A stretch of DNA of 64,000 nt from Yponomeuta sedellus. Its lineage: Eukaryota > Arthropoda > Insecta > Lepidoptera > Yponomeutidae. Positions 33,894 through 44,187 of the stretch are shown in pieces; within the stretch, counting starts at the first letter, position 1; each line of letters begins with the position of its first letter. Under the pieces are notes generated by a model, which was not told the DNA's origin, made no database searches, and saw nothing but the letters and a program-made list of their open reading frames with translations. The translations under genes were made by a program, and so were the position numbers. Location: NCBI GenBank assembly GCA_934045075.1, contig OW203747.1, positions 12,987,894-13,051,893 on the forward strand. Reading direction: 5' to 3'.

Positions 33894-34462
33894 TGATGAT
33901 TATAGGTAGGACCTATATTGTAGGTATACGTTTTTAACTTTTTTTATATGACAATGTGTGTCAAAAAACATTATTTAAATGCAAGAAGAAAATACACGTT
34001 TCTAAAGGTTTGTAGTCCAAGCCTTAGACTTAGAATTATATGGAGGTGTTGAAATTGTAAATAATCTGAATTGTAATTTGAAATTCTGGTTATACGTAAG
34101 ATTCTTTTATGCCACACCTGGCCATAAAGTGGCTTTTTCCAAGTGTAGACATAAAAAGATGTACACAACACGGGAGGTAATGAAGAAAGCTCTCGATCGC
34201 ATATCTACGTCCCTCGCTTGCAGCTCGGGCCGCAAACTTCTGCGATCTCGGCCTTTCTTTGTATTACCACCCTAGTTGTGTAATGTACTATTATTATGGC
34301 AATGTGTGTCAAAAAACATTATTTAAATGCAAGAAGAAAATACACGTTTCTAAAGGTTTGTAGTCCACGCATTAGACTTAGAATTATATGGAGGTGTTGA
34401 AATTGCAAATAATCTAAATTGTAATTGGAAATTCTGGTTATCCGTAAGATTCTTTAATACAT

Positions 34463-34624
34463 TGTAGAATTTTAGTCCGGATCTACTTACTGTGAGACGA
34501 GCAACCGACGACGCGAGCTCCGACTCTGCTCACCATGATTAAGCTCTGCGAATCGGAACGAAACCTGGTCGGACTTTTCCGATATAACAACACCCGTAAG
34601 TAGATCCGGACAAAAAGTCTACAA
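34463..34624 (-). repeat. MITE, reverse copy of 13937-14081
   Basis: Ends attgtagaattttagtccgg and ccggacaaaaagtctacaat are inverted. The interior matches the complement of the other copy (gagctccgactctgctcacc). Confidence 0.8.
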
Positions 34625-34850
34625 TGTGTTGTGCTTACGAAAGTTTTGATTGATTGATTGATTATTATGTTTTCCGTATCTCTGCAATATTTTGCTATGA
34701 GCAACATATCTGTTGAGCTTTAAAATTATAAAATAAAAAAGAGTATAAAGATGAATCAGCTTTAAAAATGGCTCACATTGTAAATAACCTAAATTGTAAT
34801 TTAATACACTCTGGTTATCCATAAGGTTTTTTTAAGATTGTTATTGTTTA

Positions 34851-35026
34851 ATTAAAACTGTTTTTATACGGATTTATGCTCGTTTATTACATTTTTACAA
34901 TTTTCCAACGTTTCGGCACTTTTTCAGGTGCCGTGGTCCCGGATGGCACCTGAAAAAGTGCCGAAACGTTGGAAAATTGTAAAAATGTAATAAACGAGCA
35001 TAAATCCGTATAAAAACAGTTTTAAT
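34851..35026. repeat. Foldback element, about 80-bp arms
   Basis: Left arm contains cgtttcggcactttttcagg; right arm is its reverse complement, ending ccgtataaaaacagttttaa. The loop is a few bases around cgtggtcccggat. Single-arm relatives are at 5020 and 52495. Confidence 0.9.
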
Positions 35027-35515
35027 TATGTCTACAGCTCGTGTTAACCTTAGAAAATTGTTATTGTTTACTATTTTTACTATATTTTCGTTATTTCTGC
35101 AATATTTTACTATGCAAAATATCTGTTATACATTTTAAAATTATTAAAGATTATACAAAGTAGGCGAGTTGTTGTGTTTCAAAATTAAATAAATTAAAAA
35201 TGGCTAACATTGTAAATAATCTAAATTGTAATTTAAAACGCTCTCGTTACACGTAAGATTTTTTTAAGATAATAGTGTTTTTCAATATTTCTGCAATATT
35301 TTAATATGCACATGTCTGTTTTAAAAGTACAAAATTAAAAAAAAACAGTAATTATGAGTAATTTTTATTTCAATATGAATCCACCTAATACCTATAAATA
35401 AAATATGGCGCACATTGTAAATTATCTAAATTATTATTTAAAACGCTCTGGTCATCCGTGAGATTATTCGAAGATCATTATTTCTGAAATACTGAAATGT
35501 TTCGGGAATCGCATG

Positions 35516-35925
35516 TAGCCCCGGCTGCCGTGATCTTAAACGATCACGAAGGTTAAGCAACATAGGTCCTGTAACGTGCATGGTGACCGTATCCGAGCGG
35601 TTCCGTGCTTCGCAAGGTACGGGTAAGCAGTTGTTGCTGGCTGCCGCCGATAGATGGCAGTCGTTAAGCCGTAAGAAACTTCCGACCGCTCTTTGCCCGT
35701 GGTACGGTTCTGTTGTCCAGTCCAGACTATGGAAAATGTTTTTTTTTTCGTGGTCCGGTTGACCGGACAACTTAACCGTACCACGGGCAAAGAGTGTTTC
35801 CGACAGACCAGCCACTAGTCTTGCAAGCCTCCGCCAACCCGGATGGCCCCCGTAGTGGACTATGGCCTATACCTTCCTTGGGGAAGAGACTCGTGCCCCT
35901 CGGTGGGGACATAATGGGTTTATGA
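35516..35925 (+). repeat. Family S SINE, 5S-like subfamily, split by a MITE
   Basis: Head tagccccggctgccgtgatc, then gatcacgaaggttaagcaac, the closest match to 5S rRNA in the window, and gtgcatggtgaccg. The body is cut at 35687-35796 by a MITE and ends cctcggtggggacataatgg. Confidence 0.85.
35687..35796. mobile_element. 110-bp MITE with 8-bp duplication (hAT-like)
   Basis: TIRs cgctctttgcccgtggtacg and the inverted cgtaccacgggcaaagagtg match with one mismatch. The flanks cttccgac (35679-35686) and tttccgac (35797-35804) are an 8-bp target duplication, the size typical of hAT elements. Confidence 0.8.
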
Positions 35926-36109
35926 TGATGATTTCTGGAATACATGGCTATATTTTACCAAAGAGTATATAAACAAGAGACGGGACCTCCTTAAATGCCT
36001 TTGTAATGAGTTTAGCCCCGTTAGCAATACCAACCAATAGAGCAAAAATGCAATGACAAAAATAAGTGCTACCAACATAATAACTTGTCTGTGCAATAGG
36101 GACGTTCAC

Positions 36110-36354
36110 TTACATTACTACATTTATCGATATCGATAAATTATCATCCAGGGGCTTCGCAGTCAGCCTAATAAAATTAATACAAATCAATGTTTTCAAT
36201 AAAACGACAAATGAAATTAGTATTTTATTATTTATTATCAAATCACAATAATTGTGGTCAAGGTCTATTGAATTTATTTCAGCAGCTATTTGGGTTTTCT
36301 TTAGAGGTGTCCAATCTGAACGAACTTCATCAATCGGTGGTTTGGATTCAGGTG
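36110..36354 (-). CDS. Possible terminal exon, downstream of the THAP-domain exons
   Basis: Acceptor ttacgatttcag on minus ends at 36355. In phase 1 the frame reads APESKPPIDEVRSDWTPLKK and goes on to a stop at 36110-36112, passing LDHNYCDLI. The start resembles the exon at 36421-36521, which also begins AP and contains DDNYC. No domain is recognised. Its link to the THAP exons is inferred from strand, spacing and splice signals only. Confidence 0.35.
36118..36142. promoter_or_regulatory. Palindromic TATCGATATCGATA motif
   Basis: The sequence ttatcgatatcgataa is a perfect palindrome containing two overlapping TATCGATA words, the DRE/BEAF-32-type motif known from Drosophila. Function in this genome is inference. 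Confidence 0.35.
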
Positions 36355-36420
36355 CTGAAATCGTAAAAAAAAGTTGATTCGTCATTGATTATTAATATGT
36401 TTGTAAACTATGCTACTTAC

Positions 36421-36521
36421 CGGGATAGTTCTGATATTCTGAGATTCCAGGCCACAATAATTGTCGTCAAATCCTGCTAAACCAATAGCAACTGCTGATA
36501 TTTTGGCTGCTGTACAAGGTG
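36421..36521 (-). CDS. Possible internal exon, THAP gene
   Basis: Minus acceptor cattttcag ends at 36522 and donor gtaagt begins at 36420. The frame reads APCTAAKISAVAIGLAGFDD and then NYCGLESQNIRTIP. It ends in phase 0, which does not fit the open frame of 36110-36354, so the two may be alternative last exons. Confidence 0.4.
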
Positions 36522-36607
36522 CTGAAAATGATAACACTTTGTAATTTATCAAAGTAAACAAACACTAGTTACAAAAAACTTCAGCGATACATGAAAAGTC
36601 TACGTAC

Positions 36608-36658
36608 CAGAGTTCTTTTGTGAAGCTCGACAACTAATATGTTTTAGTATAGCTGAAT
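36608..36658 (-). CDS. Possible internal exon, THAP gene
   Basis: Minus acceptor tttattttcag ends at 36659; donor gtacgt begins at 36607. It reads SAILKHISCRASQKNS after a split codon and ends phase 1, which fits both downstream exons starting g|ca. The upstream partner with phase-1 end was not found. Confidence 0.4.
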
Positions 36659-36784
36659 CTGAAAATAAACAATTGCAAGAATAGTCCGAAGAAAATTAAA
36701 TAGTTTGTTCCTGTTTACCACTTAACTTCATAATACAGTTACATAGTCAATAGGTAAATCAAATACTATGATTAATAAATGCTT

Positions 36785-38105
36785 ATACTATTCTTAGCAC
36801 GGGTTAGTGCATTAAAAATAAAAATAGTATAATCATGTGGGTACAGCGATATCATTCCGATGTAAAACCTAACTGAGTGCTTAGTGCGAGTTTGACAGAT
36901 CCAATCGAATTACTTTACTACCGCGTTAATCGAGCATTGAGTAGTGAGTATGAGTAAGTTAACCGTTCGAACTGGTAAAACGCTGTCACAGTACAACTCG
37001 CACTCGCGTTTATTCGTGTTTTGGCTGGTAAACGTGTTCACTTGAAATTGAAAATTGAAATTGAAAAAACATTTATTTATCATTATCACATTAAAAAAAA
37101 ACCTTAATAATTTATTATACAAACTTAGGATATTGATAAAAAGGAATTCGCTCAGCATAAATGTTGTGTTGAACACAACGCTGATTTTCAGCAAATCCCT
37201 GTTAAATACAAGATATTATAAAAATCAATTACAATTACGTGTCTATAAAATTAATAAATAAATAAAATACTAATACACTCACTCAGGGGTTAAATTAAAT
37301 AATTGACATATCAATAAAAGTAAAAGTTGCATTCAAATGAACATCAAAACTACCATTAATATAATTAATGTTATAAAATATAAAATTGAATTGGAACCAT
37401 AATAAAACATGGCTATAGCAGCTCCCGAATAAATAAATTAATTAATGACATCAATACATATTTTCAATAATCTTTTTTTTTTATTTGTATAAAAATAATT
37501 TAAAAATTTAGGAAATAAGTAAATATAGAAATATGGCAATTTTTTTTAACATTATCGTTATCAGTCATCATACTGTGGCATTTTAGGGCAATTTTCATTT
37601 TGTATATTTACATATTAGTCGCTCCTTTACATGTAGGATAAACTCAATGTAAGTATTAAATCGTTTCGGTCTGCTTTGAAGGTCTGTGACCTACTTAATA
37701 TACTTCGGCAAGGCTAAAGGCACTTCTGAACGTAAACCATTACAACTCGCACTCAGCAATTTTAATTTCCATACTCGTCGCTAGGTCGCGCTTTCTCGAT
37801 GCCATAGAAATACGAGTTAACGTTAACGCGATCGAGTAGTTAAAAAACTCGCACTAAGCACTCTGCAAAGTAGGTAGTCGGGGCTGTAAGTGATGCAATC
37901 TACTTCAGCCAGATGTCGCTGCCTGTACGTAATAGAGAGAATAGATGCCGGTGAGTCGCCCATTGGCTCAGTTGGATAGAGCGCTGGCATGGATAGCCAG
38001 AAGTCGCGGGTTCGAATCCCGGCATAGGTGGAATTTTTAGCCTCTAAATAGGTTTTTAAAATTGTCCTTAGCACGGGTTAGTGCATTAAAAATAAAAATT
38101 GTATA
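36785..38105 (+). repeat. tRNA-SINE family T, full unit split by a 990-bp element
   Basis: Left part 36785-36872 (tagcacgggttagtgcatta to gtaaaacctaact) and right part 37863-38105 (gcaaagtaggtagtcggggc, plus-strand tRNA head at about 37957-38027) join cleanly. The whole is bounded by direct copies of ttagcacgggttagtgcatt. Confidence 0.85.
36873..37862. mobile_element. TIR element inserted in the family T SINE
   Basis: Ends gagtgcttagtgcgagttt and aaactcgcactaagcactc are perfect 19-bp inverted repeats. The inside has further inverted pieces (aactcgcactcgcgttta) and a LINE 3' end near 37045-37270 on minus. No transposase frame is seen. Confidence 0.8.
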
Positions 38106-38640
38106 AATAAATTTTTATAAAAAAAGATTTTGAGTTAAAATTAGTACAAAAAAACATTTTAGAAAATCCAATCACTAACCAGTTTCAAGTGATGCGACGT
38201 GGCTACGTGGTAAGGAAACTCAGCTAGTAATCAGAAACAGGAGGCGCATTTATAAGTAGAGAAGGTACAGCCCTGTAAAAAAATGTTTATCTAAGTAATG
38301 TCATTTATGTATTAAGACGTAATAATAATGAAATGAAATAAAAATGTTTATTTGTAACAATAAAATAAGTCTTGAGAGAGTAAATATTCTGTTAGAGTCC
38401 TAAGATTAGGAGTTAGCTTACTTACACTAAGTGCAACTCTGATGTCTATGCTAGGTAAGAACCTGTGATACAGACATCAGACATACATACATACATACAT
38501 ACATCATCATAATATTGCGTTCTAAATGACGGAGCAAAATACATTCAAATGTTCGACGTAAAGCAAGGCGTATTTTGTTTTTTATTAAATAATAAATTGT
38601 TCATGAAATGTAGTGTTACATTAGAAATTTATAACACAAC
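38106..38640. other. Unassigned, intron of the THAP gene
   Basis: AT-rich with a short catacatacatacatacat run near 38483. A LINE-like 3' end (aataatgaaatgaaataaaaatgttta region) is near 38325. No exon found. Confidence 0.3.
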
Positions 38641-38644
38641 TCAC

Positions 38645-38779
38645 CATTTCTTTAATCGGCTTCCTTTTTTGTTAAAATCTTTCGGCCTGAAATGATCTCC
38701 ACATACATATTTATGTTGGTGGAGTTTTTCAATGGGGATATACGCAAGATCTTCCACAATTTTCACCCATTGTCTGCAT
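38645..38779 (-). CDS. THAP-domain protein, exon 2
   Basis: Minus acceptor ttttttttag ends at 38780; donor gtgagt begins at 38644. It reads CRQWVKIVEDLAYIPIEKLH then QHKYVCGDHFRPKDFNKKGS and RLKK. The Trp, the C-x2-H pair (CGDHF) and the following DF and LK fit the second half of the THAP zinc-binding fold. It ends in phase 2, and the expected AVPT motif should be in the next exon, which I did not find. Confidence 0.8.
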
Positions 38780-39056
38780 CTAAAAAAAAAACACATTCAA
38801 TGCAGCCACTAATTGTGCATCGTTGAAACATTGTTATGGCTTATAGCAATTCACCCGTCGTACACTGAGTAGTAATTCTAACCAAGGTACTCATCAGCTA
38901 TTTTTTATCGATATTGAACATGTGTATGGCACATCACTATGACATTGAAACAACTCCATATTTTTCTCATATTATAGGTATTAATTACGTTATATAACAT
39001 AATTTATGATCTTGCTCTTGTGCAAGATGACAAAAACTGTAGCCAGAAATACTTAC

Positions 39057-39166
39057 CGGTCTTCATCCCTAGGAAATTTACTCATAAACTTTCTTTTGGT
39101 ACCCTTTGAGCGGCTGCATCTTATTTTACAAATGGCACAAGTTCGACACCATCCGATCAGTGCCAT
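39057..39166 (-). CDS. THAP-domain protein, first coding exon
   Basis: ATG at 39166-39164, donor gtaagt begins at 39056. MALIGWCRTCAICKIRCSRS has the C-x2-C pair and KRKFMSKFPRDED the F.KFP motif of THAP domains (C2CH DNA-binding zinc finger). The split Arg codon joins exon 2 in frame. THAP proteins are sequence-specific DNA binders, many derived from P-element transposases. Whether this is a host gene or a transposon-derived one cannot be told from two exons. Confidence 0.8.
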
Positions 39167-39505
39167 TATTAAAAGAAAATCACCAAACACTGTACAACAA
39201 GATACACACAGCTAGATATTGAAAAAACTTAAAACACATAAAATAACTAGAAAACTTTCTAATATGTGCCGCGTTCCGCCATATTTGTTATGTTTTCAGT
39301 TTGACATTGACAGCAAAGAAAGAGTAAGTAGTATTAAAGAGTGAGACAAAAATATGTCCGCCATTAAAACGGGGCTAAATGCCAACAAAAATTTCAAAGT
39401 TCGTACTTGCGTTATGCTGTATTTTACTATGCACATGAGGGCAGCCCCTCTAAACTCTACGTTATTGTATTGAAATTGCGTCATAAGTAAATACACGTAC
39501 TTTTA

Positions 39506-39792
39506 AATAGTCAGATAACTTTTATCCATTTGTTCCTTTATGGCCAACTTAGCAAACCGTCCACTAAAATTTTCTGTAGGAGATGAGCAATCGGTCCCTT
39601 TCTCATATAATAGGGCCGCTTCTTAAACCATCCACTTCTCAAAAGGTCCGCGTATAAATGGCGGTTTGACAGCTTATGTATGAACATTATGTCAAACCGC
39701 CATTTTTATTCCTCAGTTAAAAGCATTTGTTCGCTTAGGGGCAACTTAGCAAACCGTCCACAGTTATCTGACTATTGAAAAATCAGCCCTTA
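39506..39792. repeat. Disrupted copy of the 1772-1911 foldback MITE
   Basis: Shares atagtcagataacttttatc, tggcggtttgacagcttatg and gactattgaaaaatcagccc. Two insertions with the word caacttagcaaaccgtccac interrupt its arms. Confidence 0.7.
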
Positions 39793-39829
39793 GTTGTAAG
39801 AAACTGGAGTATAAGTATACATATTGAAA

Positions 39830-39985
39830 CTCCAGAGCGCACCGGAAACCGAAAGCTTCATCATCATCAGCCATTTGACGCTTACTGCAGGACCCTCTAT
39901 TCCCACCAACATAGGCCTCCTTCATGGTGAACCAAGCTTCACGGTCTTGTGCCGCCCGCATCCAGCGACTACCCGCCACCGTAAC
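39830..39985 (-). pseudogene. LINE RT C-terminal remnant
   Basis: Minus frame includes RWMRAAQDREAWFTMKEAYV, the usual last residues of RTE/BovB-type RT proteins, followed by the tgatgatgatgaagc tail. Very short. Confidence 0.65.
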
Positions 39986-40239
39986 CAGAAGCTGATTCTC
40001 ACTTCATTAGCAAATAATTACTTTACGTTTCTAAGGCTCCCTGGGACCCGATTCTCGATTAACGAGACCACAAGAAATAGTCTATCAGTCGTGGACACCA
40101 TTGATGACGAATAACGGGACCATGAGGGATAGTTGTCTCCCGTAACGGGATAAAATAATGGGAAGACGAGAAAACACCCGAACTGAAAGCGTGGACTGAA
40201 AATATTCAAATGCTTAGACATTTGTCGCATAATAATAAT

Positions 40240-40440
40240 ATCGCATAGGTAAGATAAGATAACTCGACAGAGTTAAGATAAGATAAGATAAGAATATTCT
40301 TTATTGTATACCGGAAAAATAGTTACAAAAACGGCAGATACAAAAGATCAAATACAATTGGCGGCCTTATTGCTAAAAGCAATTTCTTCCAGGCAACCTC
40401 AAATTGGAGAATTTGCCGAGGAGAAATAGATACGGGTAGC
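40240..40440 (-). repeat. LINE 3' UTR with (GATAA) tail
   Basis: Reads taagataagataagataaga, attctttattgtata, and ggcggccttattgctaaaag: the reverse complement of 12650-12840. Confidence 0.7.
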
Positions 40441-41466
40441 CGGTGCACATACGAAGAGTTACTACACATTATTTTATTTTCTCATTCAAATTCATTAAGC
40501 ATGGCGTTCAGAATACAGATTTTCTCTGTCGCTCGACTTTTTATGTAGAATTCAAAGTTATAAAAGCTTTAAGAGTCGTAAACGAATCATTTGCTAATGA
40601 AGTGAGAATAGACCTCTTTTCTTTTTTTGTTTATATTGAGTAAGTTTTCGAGACAGGTTAGTTTTTTTTCTGCTGAAAGTACCAGGCGCACATAATATAT
40701 ATAAGAGGCACACTGCTGTTAGTACATATTCAAGTTGTTTTTCTCTAGGTGTAGAATATGGTTTTTTTTTACTTTTAGTACCTAGTATGTAAGAAAGTGT
40801 TGGACTTAACGAGGGTGACATAGTCACTACACTACCACCGATGTAACATCCGGCATCCGTGGTCACTACCAAACACAGCTACCACACTCTCCATATAAAT
40901 AAAAAAAGATTAAAAACATGTCATACATAGCAACCTCTCAACGTCTTCAGCTAAAGAAATTATAGGAAACAAGTATGTACTCGTAAAAAGAACTAAAAAT
41001 AGAAAATTTAAACAAAACATTCAAAGAAAAACAAAAAAAACACTAAGAGAATAAGCCGCCCCGGGACACATCTGACCCAAAGGTGCCCACTACGCTGGCG
41101 GCGTTACCTCGCTGCACTGCAAGGGAAATTCTTTGCATAAGATATGCCCCAGAGCGGCAGTCATACTCGTAAAAAGTATATGTAAGTATTAGGCTCACAT
41201 GAAAGCGAAAGACTTCTAAGATTGACCTCCTTCGTATCAGAATGAAGATCGCACCTCCTTAACAATCTGTGACATCATAGAACCTTTTTCTAAAAACGTA
41301 AGTTGAAGTTGTTCGAGAGAACAGAGAAAAACTCTTAGATGTGTATGTAAGCCTAGTAGATACTTTTTGCGGCCGCTATATAAACATTCGATTTGAATCG
41401 TAAACAAAATGTAAGATTTTTAATAATTGTTTTCATACAATCCCAATACTATATTTTTCTTACAAT
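40441..41466. other. Unassigned, no gene seen
   Basis: AT-rich with small frames only. A segment near 40585 (tttgctaatgaagtgagaat) recurs near 40005 and 44480 in the opposite sense, so it belongs to a dispersed repeat. Confidence 0.3.
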
Positions 41467-41632
41467 AAACTAGCTGCTGACCCAGCGAACTTCGTACCGC
41501 CTCCGTAAGAACCATCCTCGTACTCTTCAACGAATATTCTAAAAAAAGAATTAGCGAAATCGGTTCAGCTGCTCTCGAGATTTGCGCTTACCAACACATT
41601 CAGCGATTCATTTTTATATTATAGATAGATTG
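41467..41632 (-). repeat. Helitron-like element end
   Basis: Starts aactagctgctgacccagcg and ends gattcatttttatattatag, the reverse complement of the 23430-23702 family without the nested LINE tail. Confidence 0.65.
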
Positions 41633-42167
41633 TTGAGGACTTTGGAAAAAACTCTTCGTCCACAAAATAATGGGACGACGAGAAATTCCCGTAATCTTTT
41701 AGTAAAATGGCTGCCTTTTCTTTCTATTAATCTGAGGTATTCTTCAAAATATTTGGTAAAATTTAAAGGAATATGCGGTGATTTCAAAACTATTTTCCGA
41801 TCCGCGCCTAACTATTTTAAACGTGGTAGCCCTAATTGTAACACTATAGTTCACACCCAGATTAGAGAGTTCACGTCTACCTAACGTTTCATCTGTGCTG
41901 ATGTAACAATGGGCCTTCAAGGACTCGGCCAGCACGCCCGCATATGAAATTCGTCCGATTTGGGTGTTGGGTGCAATGTTTCGCAGTACTGCTCTATATT
42001 CGGAGCGATTGTTTTGTTAATCGTTTTATAGCCAGCGTAAACAGCCTTCGCTTCATTACAGGGCACAGACATTCTCTCAGAGAGAGAGAGAGAAAAACTT
42101 TCTTCCTCATGATGTTTTTTTCCTCAAAATAACATAACAACCTGTAATGGTAATAACCTGTAATGGT

Positions 42168-42345
42168 TTAAAAACCTATTTAGAGGCTAAAAATTTCACC
42201 CATGCCGGGATTCGAATCCCGGAATGGGTGAAATTTTTAGCCTCTACTTAAATAGGTTTTGATTTGAAATTTTGAAATTTTTAGCCTCTAAATAGGTTGT
42301 TAAATTTGTCCTTAGCACGGGTCAGTGCATTAAAAATAGTATAAC
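42168..42345. repeat. tRNA-SINE family T collapsed to a hairpin
   Basis: Reads aaaaacctatttagaggcta, catgccgggattcgaatccc and straight into the inverted end gggtgaaatttttagcctct, then a partial repeat of that end. The tRNA head is reduced to its B-box region. Confidence 0.8.
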
Positions 42346-42392
42346 CTGTAATGGTAACAACCTAGTCAAACCTAGTCGGCCTAGTCAAACCA

Positions 42393-42722
42393 AGTGATTT
42401 CAATCAATTAATTGAGTTAAGCAACAACAGGCGCGGTCTGGTGCAGGATGGCTGACCATCCCGTGACTACTGCTAATGGCATTTTTCCGAGCGCTTCCGT
42501 GCTTCGCAAGGCACGTTGGTGCTGGCTGATATGTCATGGCAGTCGTTAAGCCATGTCAGAGGCCTTATGGGCGGCTTGATAACTTCTGACAGTAAGACCC
42601 GCCACTGTCTTACAAACCTCCACCAACCCGGACTTGGCCCCAGTGGTGGAGTATGGCCTAACCTTCGTTCGATGCAGGAAGAGACCCGTGCCCCAGCAGT
42701 GGGGACATAGAAGGGTTGATAT
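42393..42722 (+). repeat. 5S-type SINE (family S)
   Basis: Head gtgatttcaatcaattaatt, gagttaagcaacaacaggcg, gtgcaggatggctgaccatc; body intact to cagcagtggggacatagaag. Confidence 0.85.
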
Positions 42723-42807
42723 CGAATGGCGGCTAATCTAATGTCTCGTTCAAGAGCATTCATTGCTTCATGAGGCACAAAATAGGCAATAGTGAGGCAC
42801 AAATAGT

Positions 42808-43105
42808 ACATTTAAGAAGCGGTTGAAAGAGCATTATCTATCTCTGTCATAACATTGATCTATATATTTATGTATTTATTTTTAGTTTACGTAGTTCATT
42901 TCTTTCTTTCATAGTTAGGTAGGTTATTCAATATTTATGTAGTATATTTTGTACACGTATATAGACCCGCTTTTTACTGCTTCTCCGACTCTCTAAGGTT
43001 TGCTGGAAGAAATCTCTTTCAGAGATAAGCTCGCCTTTGTACATGTTATTTCTTATGTAATGTCCTGTTAAATGTTTCGTGTGCAATAAAGTATAATAAA
43101 TAGGT
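42808..43105 (+). pseudogene. LINE 3' end with last coding residues
   Basis: The frame FKKRLKEHYLSLS ends at TAA near 42850, which is a typical CR1/Jockey-like RT C-terminus. It is followed by the 3' UTR (gctggaagaaatctctttca, taagctcgcctttgtacatg) and gtgcaataaagtataata. Confidence 0.65.
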
Positions 43106-43920
43106 CTTAACGTAATATAATGGCCCTCAACATTGCCCTAAAAAGACATTGTCGCGTGTGTCATACCATTGTTAGCAATCACAAATAATGGCAATACTGG
43201 AATAAAGAATAAAGAATATTTATTGTGAGCATAGACATGGGTTACACATTTAGCAGTAACGGTTGCTATTTAAAATAGATGAAGACACGTAACAGTTGCT
43301 ATTTAAAAGACACGTACAGCGCCACCAAGTTATCTGTTCAGGTGGGCAAAATTGTAACTACGGCCTTTTCATCTGCCATATTAAAAAGAAACATTCCGCT
43401 GTCTATTGATTTATAGATACATATTATTTGCGTTTAAAGATTTGCGTTTTACTTTAAATTTTCCATTTTTTCTGAGTAAATTTCGTAAATGGCACCCCCA
43501 AATTCTCCACTAGCGCCGCTATCAACTGAACAGATAAGATGGTGGCACTTGCTATTTAAAATAGATGAAATAGATAGAAGGAACTGTCATTGGTGGACTG
43601 TGATGTTATGGCGGCGAATCGGTGTTGATGAAACGAGAAGTATCCTCTTACATGATTGTGATTATATCAAGTGAAACTTATCCCCTAGTTTGATTCTTTT
43701 ATACCATTAACAAATGAGACTAGTATAATCAAGGGCCTGACCAGCCCTCATATTACGTAGCACTCCACTCTATTGAGTGAAGCATTTAGACGACTCCGAA
43801 GTGTCAAAAAATGTATGCATTCGACATTTTTTGCCGCAACCGGAGTTGCTTAAAAAAAGTAAAAATCAACGTCACTCAACTCAGTGGACATTTACGTAAT
43901 AATGCCCCAGACTGCAGAAA
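43106..43920. other. Unassigned, no gene seen
   Basis: Short frames (43489-43674) without domains. Contains ttgacacttcgg-type inverted words near 43795-43850 (cgactccgaagtgtcaaa / gcaaccggagttgc). A SINE fragment starts near 43908 (gcagaaactcaggtttcct). Confidence 0.3.
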
Positions 43921-43935
43921 CTCAGGTTTCCTTAC

Positions 43936-44137
43936 ACGGAGTTTACACGTTCAGTCTGGCGTCAGTCAATTCCACCAGTCCGGATAGACTGACGGCAGAC
44001 TGATTGTCTATTCAGAGGAGTGATGGACCAGACTGACGGATAATCGCATATTTTGATGCTTCATCAGTCTGACATCAATCCGAGCTTAATCAAGGTCACG
44101 GACTGAACTGACGTCAGACTGAACTTGTAAACTCCGT
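43936..44137. mobile_element. 202-bp MITE, TIR about 31 bp, 5-bp duplication
   Basis: Ends ACGGAGTTTACA and TGTAAACTCCGT are exact; the inverted match extends to about 31 bp (cgttcagtctggcgtcagt) with two mismatches. CTTAC flanks both sides (43931-43935, 44138-44142). It splits a SINE tail (caggtttcc ... aatgttttccttcac). Confidence 0.88.
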
Positions 44138-44187
44138 CTTACAATGTTTTCCTTCACGTCCAACCCAATACCCACGAAGTATGATCG

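Larger units (their letters stand above)
33953..35480. repeat. Degenerate tandem array with inserted MITEs
   Basis: A roughly 155-bp segment is repeated almost exactly at 33953-34105 and 34302-34455 (gtgtcaaaaaacattattta, gcaagaagaaaatacacg). A looser unit with taaat.atctaaattgtaat and ctggttatccgtaagatt recurs at about 34790, 35215 and 35415. Two MITEs (34463, 34851) interrupt it. Confidence 0.65.
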
